Part shown: in pieces, positions 33,433 to 43,225 of the stretch
Layout of the letters: every line of letters begins with the position of its first letter
Position numbering within the stretch: position 1 is the stretch's first letter
Assembly (NCBI RefSeq): GCF_048128805.1
Contig: NC_136005.1
Location: 8,403,504-8,467,503 of the forward strand
Direction of reading: 5' to 3'
DNA from: Centroberyx gerrardi
Taxonomy: Eukaryota; Chordata; Actinopteri; Beryciformes; Berycidae
DNA length: 64,000 bases
The notes under the pieces: generated by a model
Database searches by the model: none
Told to the model about the DNA's origin: nothing
Seen by the model: the letters and a program-made list of their open reading frames with translations, nothing else
Made by a program: the position numbers and the translations under genes

Positions 33433-35996
33433 TCATGTTTCATCACCCTTGAGTGTGGCCGCGCACTCGGCCTCCATCTCAACCATGGCTTTGTTCAAGC
33501 GATACATGCCGTACATGGCGGCAAGGATAAGGAACACACCTATGGCCACCAGAAGGATGTGAAAAAACATGAGGAACCCAGCGTAGGCTGCATCGGAAGG
33601 CAGAGTCCACACGTAGACCCAGCCCCGGTGACGGTTGTGGTGGACAAACTCAGGCCCCTGCTCAACCACCAGTTTGTCATAGAAAGGAGGCGACCGGTAA
33701 AGAGTCGGGGGAGTCTCAGTAGTGGAAAGTAACTCATCAGTAGGCAGGGCGCTGCTTAGAGTACGGAGGGATGGTGATGCTGTGGCAGGGGTGGCAGCTG
33801 TGATTGTTGAGGTCGTGACTGGCGTTGTTGATCTGGGGGTTGACAAATATTTTGTCTTTTCATTTGCCTTTTTCATTGCAGATGCCACTGGAGTGGCTTG
33901 TGGGGTCGTTGCTGTTGTGAGAGATGGTGTGACTTTTGAGGTGGGGGTCGTTGCTGTTGTGAGAGATGGTGTGACTTTTGAGGTGGGGGTCGTTGCTGTT
34001 GTGAGAGATGGTGTGACTTTTGAGGTGGGGGTCGTTGCTGTTGTGAGAGATGGTGTGACTTTTGAGGTGGGGGTCGTTGCTGTTGTGAGAGATGGTGTGA
34101 CTTTTGAGGTGGTGGTGGATGTCGGTCTGACGGTTGTAATATATTTTGTTGTTGGAACTTCGTACATTACGAAAGCCTCGGTTACGGTAGGCGATGGTTC
34201 AGTTGGGTGTTTTTGCGTAGTGAAATAACTTGCGACTGTTGTACCATCACAAAAGTTAAACTCCTCAACACGCAGAGAGCCAAGGGTGCGGAGTAATTGG
34301 TACATTGGACTATGGCACATCACATATTCTTTGTCAAGAACCACACCTTCATTAAGTCGTATCCATCTTGCAATACCTCTAATACTACAAGTACAGTCCC
34401 ATTGGTTTCCACTCAGAGTAAGACGCCTCAAACCTGTATTTAAGGAGAAAATATCCCCTGGAAGACTCTTGAGATGGTTATTCTTCAAGTCAATGACAGA
34501 AAGCCCTACAAGGTCTTGAAAGATGTTTTCCGGTAGGCTCTGCAGTTTATTGTCGTTCAGATGCAGCATGACCAGTGTGGTTAGCCTGGAGAACAGGTCT
34601 GGGTGTAGGTGCTGCAGGTCGTTGAATTTCAGTGAGAGCTTCTGAAGGTTGGGAAGGCAGCAGAACAGGTTTGAAGGTAACTCCCTCAGCTTTTCATTGA
34701 AATGGAAGTTAAGATTCAGCAGCCCAGACATGTTAGCAAACAAGTTGCCAGGAACAGTGGTGAGGGTAGTGCCATACAAATAAAATCCTGTCATGTAAGG
34801 CATGTAACCCATCAGCTCATCTGGGAGAGATAATAGGGGGTTATTGTAAAGGGTGAGCTGGATTAGCTTGGGCATGTTGTAGAAGCTCTTCTCCGGGACG
34901 CCCTGAAGTCGATTGGAGGACAGGGTGAGGGTCTTGAGGTTCCCCAAAGACCAGAACACTTCAGGTGGGAGGCTGGCAACCTGATTGTGGTGGATTTTCA
35001 GTTCCTCAAGATTAGCAAGTTCATCAAAGATCCCAGCCTCTAGCTTCTCTAGCTCGTTGTTATAGAGCAGGAGCTGCTGAAGATTAGTCAAGGAGTGAAA
35101 GATGGTAGGTGGAAGCTCTTTGATGGAGTTCCTGCCAAGGTTCAGAAAGGTTAGCTTGGTCAGTCCATTGAAAACATCTGAGGCAAGGCTAGCGATTTTG
35201 TTGCGGTTGAGGTCTAGGACCAGCAGCCCGTCAAGTCCCTCCAACATCTCTGGAGCGATGGTCTCCAATTGGTTCCCGTCTAAATAGAGCTGCTCCAGAC
35301 TGGTCAGGGGGCTGAAGACTCGGGCAGGAAGGCTGGAGAGATCATTGAAAGACAGCTTGACAGACTTGAGTTGTGGGGCAGCGTGGAAGGCCTGGGGATG
35401 GATAGTGTGTAGGCGGCTGTAGGTTAGGCTAAAACGCAACATCAAGTCCAGGTTTGCCAGGCTGTGCTCATTTATGACATTCATGTTTGTGTCATTGAGC
35501 TGCAAGAGGTACGTGTGGACAGGCATCTGCTTTGGGATGTCTGTGATGCTGGAACCAACACACATGACAGCACCTTGAAAATTACACATGCAGCTGCTGG
35601 GGCAGATCATGGTGCAGGTCAGGTGTGGCAGTGTGAGGAGGAAGAGTTTCATCCAGAAAGTGCCTGTTGAATTGAAATAAAGACACATTTGGACCATTAT
35701 GATCTAACGTGAAATTTACTTGACAGCATCACCCAGATTATGGTGTAAGGTCTCATAAGGTCCCACATTTTGTTCAAAATCTGATAAAGGCTGACATTTT
35801 GTTCAAACTCTGACAATACAGTAAAAGCTTTACATAGTCATGTTTATTGCCATGTAAATCCAAAATTGAATTCTCAAAATCAAGCTGTTTTCTCTGCTGA
35901 AGTGACTTTTCTGTCAGTAAAAAAGACAAAACCTGCAGCTAAAATGAATTGGAATAGAAGCAAAACATTTTACCCACCGCTCAAGTGAGAATCCAT
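33433..35996 (-). CDS. gp5: platelet glycoprotein V
   Basis: Two coding exons are proposed: 35996-35978 (MDSHLS plus one base) and 35663-33433, joined in frame across GT-AG sites (donor GCG|GTGGGT, acceptor AATTCAACAG), total about 749 residues; starting at the internal MKLFLL is an alternative. A hydrophobic signal segment precedes the N-cap CPSSCMCNFQGAVMC, 15 LRRs and C-cap NQWDCTCSIRGIARWI ... FNFCD. A Thr/Pro stalk with five 14-residue repeats (SKVTPSLTTATTPT), one transmembrane helix (GFLMFFHILLVAIGVFLILA) and a short acidic tail follow. Fifteen repeats and the irregular 25-residue repeat (FHFNEKLRELP) are characteristic of GPV, a subunit of the GPIb-IX-V von Willebrand receptor on platelets and a thrombin substrate. 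The stalk is longer than in human GPV (560 residues). Neighbour lrrc15 supports orthology. Confidence 0.88.
33902..34112 (-). repeat. gp5: 42-bp tandem repeat in the gp5 stalk
   Basis: Five nearly perfect 42-bp units coding SKVTPSLTTATTPT. Their near-identity at DNA level indicates a recent expansion, so stalk length may vary between individuals. The array is absent from unit B. Confidence 0.9.
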
Positions 35997-36039
35997 GATG
36001 GTCCCTTCAATGTTATGATCATGTTGTGTCTTTTGCTAC

Positions 36040-36090
36040 AAATATATGAGTGACACCGAGGATGCTGGTTCATTTCCTCAGGACTTATCT
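36040..36090 (-). promoter_or_regulatory. gp5: gp5 promoter with ETS, GATA and TATA-like motifs
   Basis: Upstream of the first gp5 exon, on the minus strand: AGATAA (36090-36085) next to TGAGGAAA (36080-36073, ETS core GGAA), then a TATA-like CATATATTTG near 36047-36038, with the ATG at 35996. Known megakaryocyte promoters use paired GATA and ETS sites. The block is preserved in unit B at about 40133-40185. Confidence 0.5.
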
Positions 36091-36383
36091 TGACAGGCTG
36101 CTGAGACCCGACTGCCTGCCTGTGTGGGCTGAACTGATAATACTCGCTGTTGTAGCATGTCAGTTAGGATGTTTTGCAGCAGGCCTGATGCCTGTAATAT
36201 AACAATGCAGTTAGATAAGTTTATTCTCTTTGCAGACTATACGCGCCATATTTGGTATCTATTTGATCCACTAGCACTTCAATGTATCACAAAAAGGGCT
36301 AAAAGGGAAAGACCCACCAATATGTATGTGATCAACAACAAACAAGTTATAACTGTCAATGCATAAAATGGAATTTCCACTTT

Positions 36384-36472
36384 ATATACATATATGTATA
36401 TATATATCTCTCTCTCTATATAAAGAGATATATATCTCTATATATATAGATATATATACATATATATATAAA
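36384..36472. repeat. AT-rich palindromic block
   Basis: ATATACATATATGTATATAT and related TATA/GAGATATA motifs form overlapping palindromes. Present in unit A only; the flanks rejoin in unit B near 40456. Confidence 0.7.
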
Positions 36473-37697
36473 AGGAGTTTAAAAATGTGAAAGGCTGTTT
36501 AGAGATTGGAGTAGCGCTGTGAAAAAATGTGGAAATTCATTTCTAAACTCATGTCTTGTATGTGTGTGTGTGTGAGTGTGTTTTATTAGCTTGTGTGATT
36601 TATTGAGCTCTTTTATCCACAGTCACCATCAAGCCCTGAGTGCCAGGGTGTGATGATGCTTACTGCTTATCAACAGTCCCAGGTTCCAACAGGGTTTATG
36701 ATGTGCTTTCTTGGTACTAATAATAGCTGGAGTATTTGTCGTCAATAAGTCAACATGCTGCAAAAGCATGTAAGTAAAAAAATTTATTGATTTTGGGCAG
36801 AAAAGGGTTGTGAAAGTAAGAATAGAATTGTATAAAAATGTATGTAAACTTTTCTTAAAGGAAATCCAGAATTGGAAAATGCACATATTACATAATGGCT
36901 TTTCAGGCTCCTTGGCTGCAGGAACCGTTTAGTGATTATCATCTACACACTATTTCCTCTGACTATAGGTCTACAGAAAGAAAAGAAAAAAAAAGAAAAG
37001 AAAAGGAAAGGAAAGGAAGAATTCAATCCAATCTACTGAACTGGATTATTTCAGAACTTTTATTGTCTTTACAGTCAAAAATGAAAGCATGTTGATTTCA
37101 ATCTGCGCTTGTCGTCTCTTCATGCAGTTTGAAGTTTACACCACTAGAGGGAAACAAATATGAACAAACCATTGCAAACTATTGATTATTATTGGCTACA
37201 TCAGCTTGGCTCTGCTTTATGAAACTTAACATCACATATCTTAAGTTTTACTGTCATAAAATACCTTAAGAGAAAACGGCTAAACGCAACATGAAGAAAA
37301 ATGTTCACATACTGCATCAGCCACCAGCTGCAACTTTTAGGGAAGGAAGCAGAAAGAAAGAAAGAAATGTATAATTTGCATAAAATATGTTATTTTCAGA
37401 TCTTAATCAGCCATACACTCAAAAATAAAAGCAAGTAGACCTATAAACAAACAATTGATGATTATTATTGACTACATCAGCTTGGCTCTGTTTTACGAAA
37501 GTTAGCATCTCATATCAGTTTTACTGTCCTAAAATACTTCAAGAAAATACAGCTAAACACAGCATAAAGAAAATCCACATGTATCAGTCATCATGTATAA
37601 GCTGCAGCCTGTGGGAAAGCAGAAGCAGAATCAACCCTGAATTCCAATTGATAGTTAATCTTGACTCTTGTGCATCCGTCCTGATAGGCTATCGTGT

Positions 37698-37752
37698 TTC
37701 GTCATCCTTGAGTGTGGTCGTGCACTCGGCCTCCAGCATAACCATGGTCTTG
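37698..37752 (-). pseudogene. remnant of the gp5 C-terminus in unit B
   Basis: The sequence around CTTGAGTGTGGTCGTGCACT matches the gp5 stop region and last 18-20 codons of unit A (33440-33490), with substitutions and indels. It is cut off from the rest of the copy by about 610 bp of unrelated sequence, so it marks the far edge of the deletion. Confidence 0.75.
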
Positions 37753-37911
37753 CCGTTTTTATTGCATTCTGAGTTTAACAGCATTGAAAACCTCCTAAAT
37801 TTATTTTTTTCTTCATGAAATTCGATGACTTCTCCTGGAGTGATCTTACAATTAGAAAAACTGAAACATTTAGCCTACCTTTTTAATATTTTTATATAAA
37901 CTGTACACTAT

Positions 37912-38368
37912 CAGGGTACAAAGATTGTCTTTGGGTAATTTTTGACCCGACAGTTAGCCTGTTAAATCAATTACAGACTAAATAAAATTTTATAAAAAAT
38001 GTATAAATGATTTGTAGTAACTATGAAGCACTCTTTTTCTTGCAAGAAAAATGGTTTTCTCGCAAGAAAAAGAGTCAGGGGTGGTTCACTAGTCCACTTA
38101 AGATGTATATTTTACAGTAAAACCGTACAGCACTGTACAGTGTACAGTGGTGTACGCTGAATAAATACAGAATACCTGGATGGTGAGGTAGGAAAACACA
38201 GTTATTCCAGAAGTTGTTGATATGGGACAGGTTGTTTCTTCATGCAAAATAGATTTGGGGTTAAATATTAAATGAAAGGCTTTATACTAACAGAGACAGT
38301 GAGACCGGGTCAATTTTGACCCGAGGACAAGGGGAGCATACAGAATATGAAGATATCACAAGGGTTAA
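37912..38368. mobile_element. piggyBac-like miniature element inside gp5 copy B
   Basis: The right end reads, on the minus strand, TTAACCCTTGTGATATCTTC with GGGTCAAAATTGACCCG further in; the left side has CAGGGTACAAAG and GGGTAATTTTTGACCCG. TTAA followed by CCC and a nearby GGTCAAAATTGACC palindrome are typical of teleost piggyBac-type MITEs. The TTAA (38365-38368) is also present at the matching site in intact gp5 (34256-34259), so that TTAA was the insertion target. An internal hairpin has arms ACTCTTTTTCTTGC (38030-38043) and its complement (38062-38075). The left boundary is uncertain. Confidence 0.6.
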
Positions 38369-38376
38369 ACTCCTCA

Positions 38377-40091
38377 TCACGGTACAGATTGGTAGATGAT
38401 TGAACTATGGCACATCACATCTTCTCTGTCAAGAACCACACCTTCATTAAGTCGTATCCATCTTGCAATACCTCTAATACTGCAAGTACAGTCCCAGAGG
38501 TTGCCACTCAGAGTAAGATGCCTCAAACCTGTATTTGAGGAGAAAATATCCCCTGGAAGACTCTTGAGATGGTTATTCTTCAAATCAATGACAGAAAGCC
38601 CTGCAAGGTCTTGAAAGATGTTTTCCGGTAGGCTCTGCAGTTTATTGTCGTTCAGATGCAGCATGACCAGTGTGGTTAGCCTGGAGAACAGGTCTGGGTG
38701 TAGGTGCTGCAGGTCGTTGAATTTCAGTGAGAGCTTCTGAAGGTTGGGAAGGCAGCAGAACAGGTTTGAAGGTAACTCCTTCAGCTTTTCATTGAAATGG
38801 AAGTTAAGATTCAGCAGCCCAGACATGTTAGCAAACAAGTTGCCAGGAACAGTGGTGAGGTTAGTGCCATACAAATAAAATCTTGTTATGTAAGGCATGT
38901 AACCCATCAGCTCATCTGGGAGAGATAATAGGGGGTTATTGTAAAGGGTGAGCTGGATTAGCTTGGGCATGTTGTAGAAGCTCTTCTCTGGGATGCCCTG
39001 AAGTCGATTGGAGGACAGGGTGAGGGTCTTGAGGTTCCCCAAAGACCAGAACACTTCAGGTGGGAGGCTGGCAACCTGATTGTGGTGGATTTTCAGTTCC
39101 TCAAGATTAGCAAGTTCATCAAAGATCCCAGCCTCTAGCTTCTCTAGCTCGTTGTTATAGAGCAGGAGCTGCTGAAGATTAGTCAAGGAGTGAAAGATGG
39201 TAGGTGGAAGCTCTTTGATGGAGTTCCTGCCAAGGTTCAGAAAGGTTAGCTTGGTCAGTCCATTGAAAACATCTGAGGCAAGGCTAGCGATTTTGTTGCG
39301 GTTGAGGTCTAGGACCAGCAGCCCGTCAAGTCCCTCCAACATCTCTGGAGCGATGGTCTCCAATTGGTTCCCGTCTAAATAGAGCTGCTCCAGACTGGTC
39401 AGGGGGCTGAAGACTCGGGCAGGAAGGCTGGAGAGATCATTGAAAGACAGCTTGACAGACTTGAGTTGTGGAGCAGCGTGGAAGGCCTGGGGATGGATAG
39501 TGTGTAGGCGGCTGTAGGTTAGGCTAAAACGCAACATCAAGTCCAGGTTTGCCAGGCTGTGCTCATTTATGACATTCATGTTTGTGTCATTGAGCTGCAA
39601 GAGGTACGTGTGGACAGGCATCTGCTTTGGGATGTCTGTGATGCTGGAACCAACACACATGACAGCACCTTGAAAATTACACATGCAGCTGCTGGGGCAG
39701 ATCATGGTGCAGGTCAGGTGTGGCAGTGTGAGGAGGAAGAGTTTCATCCAGAAAGTGCCTGTTGAATTGAAATAAAGACACATTTGGACCATTATGATCT
39801 AATGTGAAATTTACTTGACAGCATCACCCAGATTATGGTGTAAGGTCTCATAAGGTCCCACATTTTGTTCAAAATCTGATAAAGGCTGACATTTTGTTCA
39901 AACTCTGACAATACAGTAAAAGCTTTACATAGTCATGTTTATTGCCATGTAAATCCAAAATTGAATTCTCAAAATCAAGCTGTTTTCTCTGCTGAAGTGA
40001 CTTTTCTGTCAGTAAAAAAGACAAAACCTGCAGCTAAAATGAATTGGAATAGAAGCAAAACATTTTACCCACCGCTCAAGTGAGAATCCAT
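38377..40091 (-). CDS. truncated tandem copy of glycoprotein V (LRR ectodomain only)
   Basis: Same two-exon start as gp5 (40091-40073 and 39758-38377). The protein is nearly identical to gp5 through all 15 LRRs; the first roughly 250 residues show no difference, later ones include GVPEKS/GIPEKS, TGFYLYGTTL/TRFYLYGTNL, RELP/KELP and NQWD/NLWD. After DVMCHS the frame departs (SIIYQSVP, stop), so the C-cap loses its later Cys residues, and stalk, membrane helix and tail are missing. If expressed it would give a secreted ectodomain of about 466 residues. Promoter motifs and splice sites are intact. Loss of the C-cap cysteines and the adjacent transposon favour a decaying copy, but no earlier stop is present, so function is not excluded. 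Confidence 0.75.
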
Positions 40092-40132
40092 GATGGTCCC
40101 TTCAATGTTATGATCATGTTGTGTCTTTTGCT

Positions 40133-40186
40133 ACAAATATATGAGTGACACCGAGGATGCTGGTTCATTTCCTCAGGACTTATCTT
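40133..40186 (-). promoter_or_regulatory. duplicated ETS/GATA promoter of gp5 copy B
   Basis: Carries the same adjacent TGAGGAAA and AGATAA motifs and TATA-like CATATATTTG as the intact gp5, at offset 4095, without a visible change. Copy B should therefore respond to the same regulators. Confidence 0.45.
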
Positions 40187-40640
40187 GACAGGCTGCTGAG
40201 ACCCGACTGCCTGCCTGTGTGGGCTGAACTGATAATACTCGCTGTTGTAGCATGTCAGTTAGGATGTTTTGCAGCAGGCCTGATGCCTGTAATATAACAA
40301 TGCAGTTAGATAAGTTTATTCTCTTTGCAGACTATACGCCCCATATTTGGTATCTATTTGATTCGCTAGCACTTCAATGTATCACAAAAAGGGCTAAAAG
40401 GGAAAGTCCCACCGATATGAGTGTCATCAACAAGAAGTTATAACTGTCAATGTATAAAAAGAGTTTAAAAATGTGAAAGGAAAATATTATGGAAATGAAA
40501 TAAGTGAAACAAGTAAGTGAAATAAAAGTATTGATTTTGGGCAGAATTTGGGTAGAAAAGGGTTGTGAAAGTAAAAATGAAGTGTATAAAAAATGCATGT
40601 CAACTTTTCTTACAGGAAATCCAGAATTGAAAAATGCATG

Positions 40641-41418
40641 AAAAAAGGATGCGTGTCCATTTACATTGGAAACACACGCTCATGGAAATATGACTTCTTT
40701 AACAACTGGAGTAAAGTCTTCACTATACTGTATTTACGCATTTTGTTTAGCATGTGCATACATGTGTGTTTGCATACACACATGCCTGTGCATATGCGTG
40801 CATGTGAACATTTACGTGTGCGTGTGTACGATTTACCTCTGACAGCACTGTAGTGAGTGACTGACTCACTGGCTCAAAGCAAAAGTCGACAGTTTCTTTC
40901 ATGCTGCTGTTTCAGACTGTGAAAGCTACTCAGCGTCACACGCTGCTCCTTATCACAGCAGCTCTCCCATTGTTCAGGCCCAGACTGTGACTCAGCTCTC
41001 ACAACGGCTTCCCAAAGATTCACTCGACTGAATCCATAATTCACTACCTGGCACAGCTGCTACTGCATCACACACACACTTAGATGTTTATTCCCACCAT
41101 CTAAGGGATTTGATATCCACTTCAAAATGGTAGGTCTAGATCATTTGTAGTAAAAGGTAGAATTTGCATAAACATATATAATGTTGTTCAGTAATATTTT
41201 GAATGTTTTGTTATTTTTTGTAGGGGGAAGTGATATAAAAATGGTCTTCTTTGCGAACACCTAAATAGATCTAGAAAGAGAAAGTGTATCTTCAGTAGCC
41301 AAGTTACCCACATTGGTTTTATCTTGGTCATGATCTTTTCAGGTGCTGAGACGAAAACAGCTCCTTTAGTCGAAAAGAAATCACCCCAGAAATGGCAGTT
41401 ACAGATTCACATGATAAC
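40641..41418. other. intergenic region between the gp5 duplication and uts2b
   Basis: No supported gene. Alternating CATGTGTGTTTGCAT-like sequence lies at 40740-40830. Confidence 0.45.
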
Positions 41419-41424
41419 TTTATT
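41419..41424 (-). terminator. uts2b: candidate uts2b polyadenylation signal
   Basis: AATAAA on the minus strand, about 425 nt past the uts2b stop codon. The choice of hexamer is inference. Confidence 0.35.
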
Positions 41425-41847
41425 CAGTTCACAAAATAAAGGGCAGTGCATTCTTCAAAGCAGTGACAGTTGTGAACACAAAATACAAAAAAATGTTATG
41501 CCCAATGCTGCCACAAGAGGGTGACATAATGATAAAATAAGGGCAAATAATGTCCCTGGTAAAATATTTCCTATAGCTGTCTCAATAGTCAGGTGCAGTA
41601 GTACATCTGACACTCAAGTATTTCCAGTCAGTAGTGGGTTATTTACAGATTAAAGAGCCAAAAGTCCTTAGACTTCTCATGAGAGCACCTCAATGCAATG
41701 ACCACTGAAGGATGGTATTGGTTATGGTACAACTCTATATTGCTGGAAAAGATACAGTGGGATTATATTACTGGTGATGTGAGTCTTAAGGCTATGTTGG
41801 ATTTTGCAGCTTGACTTCACAGTGTTCCTCCTTCTCCCGCGTCAGTC

Positions 41848-41873
41848 TCACACACAGTACTTCCAGAAACAAG
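41848..41873 (-). CDS. uts2b: uts2b exon 5, encodes CFWKYCV
   Basis: A 26-nt terminal coding exon. The acceptor tract TTTTCTCGTCCGTCTGCAG is strong and fixes the start, so the residue before Cys is formed across the junction (C plus CT, Pro). The exon ends GTGTGTGA. Confidence 0.9.
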
Positions 41874-43120
41874 CTGCAGACGGACGAGAAAACCACTTGT
41901 AGTGAATTGTATAACACGTTACATATTTATTACATGTCTACATTTTGTATAACTAGAATGGAAACAATCTGAAATATTTATACTGCAACAATTTTCCAAC
42001 AAACTTAATCAATCTGCTATTAGAGTATGGTGCATTTAAGTGCAGATGTGATTAAAGCAACTTACGTTCCCCCCTCTTCCTGGTTATGGATTTGCCTTCT
42101 GCCAAAACATTGGCTGTGATCTCCCTCTCCAGCTCCAGATCGTCCCTCAGAGCCTGCAGCTGGAAGCAGAGACGATTAAAGACAGTAAGATAGCCATCGT
42201 CTCAGTATCTATTCACCATCTATTCAATGGCTGTCGTAGTGAGCCTTAATAGTGTAGTGGATTGAACTTCAAAGGTTTCTTTATTTGCATCCTCACTCAT
42301 ATTATGAGAAACATTGAGATGCCCACACTCCAATCATATGCATACAAGGTATACTGTAGATGTGATGAATTATGAACCAAGACATTTCATCCTACCCGTT
42401 CCCACTCAATATATTCACACTACACATTTTGATAGGTTTGCTACAACAAGAATTACATCCAAGTGTGTTTTGAGGTGAATTAAAATAGCCTTACCTCCTC
42501 TAACTCAGCTAATTTACTGGCCAGCTCAACACCTGCAGATAAGAAAACTAGTTATCATCTAAGCACAAAATACATTTGTATTATTTATCAGTTTCACCAT
42601 TTTCTTCTTCATGTCTCACCTAGAGGATCGTCCCTTTCAACAGGTACTAAGCTTTTGTGGAGTAGCAGTGCTAGAATCTTGCTCTGGGCATCTGTGTCTT
42701 CTTTTGGATTAAAAACATGGTTTCCTGGATAAGCAATGACAATAAAAATGCATCTTTAAGCATCATAAACAGTTTAAAAGAGTACATAAACTAGTCACAC
42801 GAAATCCATCCCTTACAAAAGCAGGTATCATATGTCAAGCTGTTGCATTTTGACAAATATTTATCTAACAATGGCACATGCAGGAGAATGACTAAAGGGA
42901 CAGAGTGGTTGCCTGCAGCGGCATCAAACATCTTAAATAACTAGACATTTTCATTGTTCCAGTTTATAAGTATACAGCACCATCATCAAACCAGCACCTA
43001 TACCACTCTTTCACACTCACCAGGGTTTAGTATGCTCCTCCCCTCCACACTTAGCACTCCCTGCAGCAGCAACAAACCCAGGAGTCCTAAGCAGTAGCTC
43101 ACAGTCGCAGCTCTATCCAT
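41848..43120 (-). CDS. uts2b: urotensin II-related peptide precursor (URP), five exons
   Basis: Five coding exons join in frame: 43120-43021, 42724-42620, 42532-42495, 42159-42066 and 41873-41848 (363 nt, 120 residues plus stop). All junctions are GT-AG with phases 1,1,0,1. The protein has a signal peptide (MDRAATVSYCLGLLGLLLLQ...), an acidic propeptide with a helical ELASKLAELEELQALRDDLE segment, the basic cleavage site ITRKR, and C-terminal GEPCFWKYCV. The cyclic core CFWKYC is the hallmark of urotensin II and URP, vasoactive peptides acting on the G-protein-coupled receptor UTS2R. Length (human about 119) and the divergent neighbour ccdc50 identify UTS2B rather than UTS2. Pro stands immediately before the first Cys, where tetrapod URP has Ala; cleavage after RKR would release GEPCFWKYCV. 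Confidence 0.93.
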
Positions 43121-43203
43121 GACACTGGAGGTATGGTCCCAAACAAAAGCCTCACTACGAACTCTCCCTCAGGCAAGGCGAGCGATCCACTGCCTCAGGT
43201 CCA

Positions 43204-43224
43204 TCACGTCAATATATTTATCCT
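43204..43224 (-). promoter_or_regulatory. uts2b: uts2b TATA box and CRE-like site
   Basis: On the minus strand GGATAAATATATTG (about 43223-43210) is followed directly by TGACGTGA (43211-43204), a near-consensus cAMP-response element, 84-104 nt before the ATG. Both are in the right orientation for uts2b. Cyclic AMP control is inference. Confidence 0.45.
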
Positions 43225-43225
43225 T

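Larger units (their letters stand above)
32369..36892. repeat. tandem duplication, unit A (with complete gp5)
   Basis: Unit A begins near ATGGCTTTTCAGGCTCCTTG (32372) and ends where the same sequence restarts at 36894. It contains the full gp5 gene. Compared with unit B it has gained two GAAA arrays, a repeated TGGATTATTTC segment around 32660, an AT-palindrome block (36384-36472) and flanking sequence at 36490-36770. Confidence 0.85.
36893..40640. repeat. tandem duplication, unit B (with truncated gp5)
   Basis: Direct-orientation copy of unit A, recognisable to about GGAAATCCAGAATTGAAAAATG (40615-40636), which matches the end of unit A at 36860-36882. In the gp5 5' half and upstream flank, positions correspond with a constant offset of 4095. 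It lacks the gp5 stalk and membrane anchor and instead contains about 610 bp of unrelated sequence (37752-38364). Confidence 0.85.

Noticed and set aside
33722-34228. A 168-codon Val-rich plus-strand frame
   Set aside because: It is antisense to the gp5 stalk repeat.
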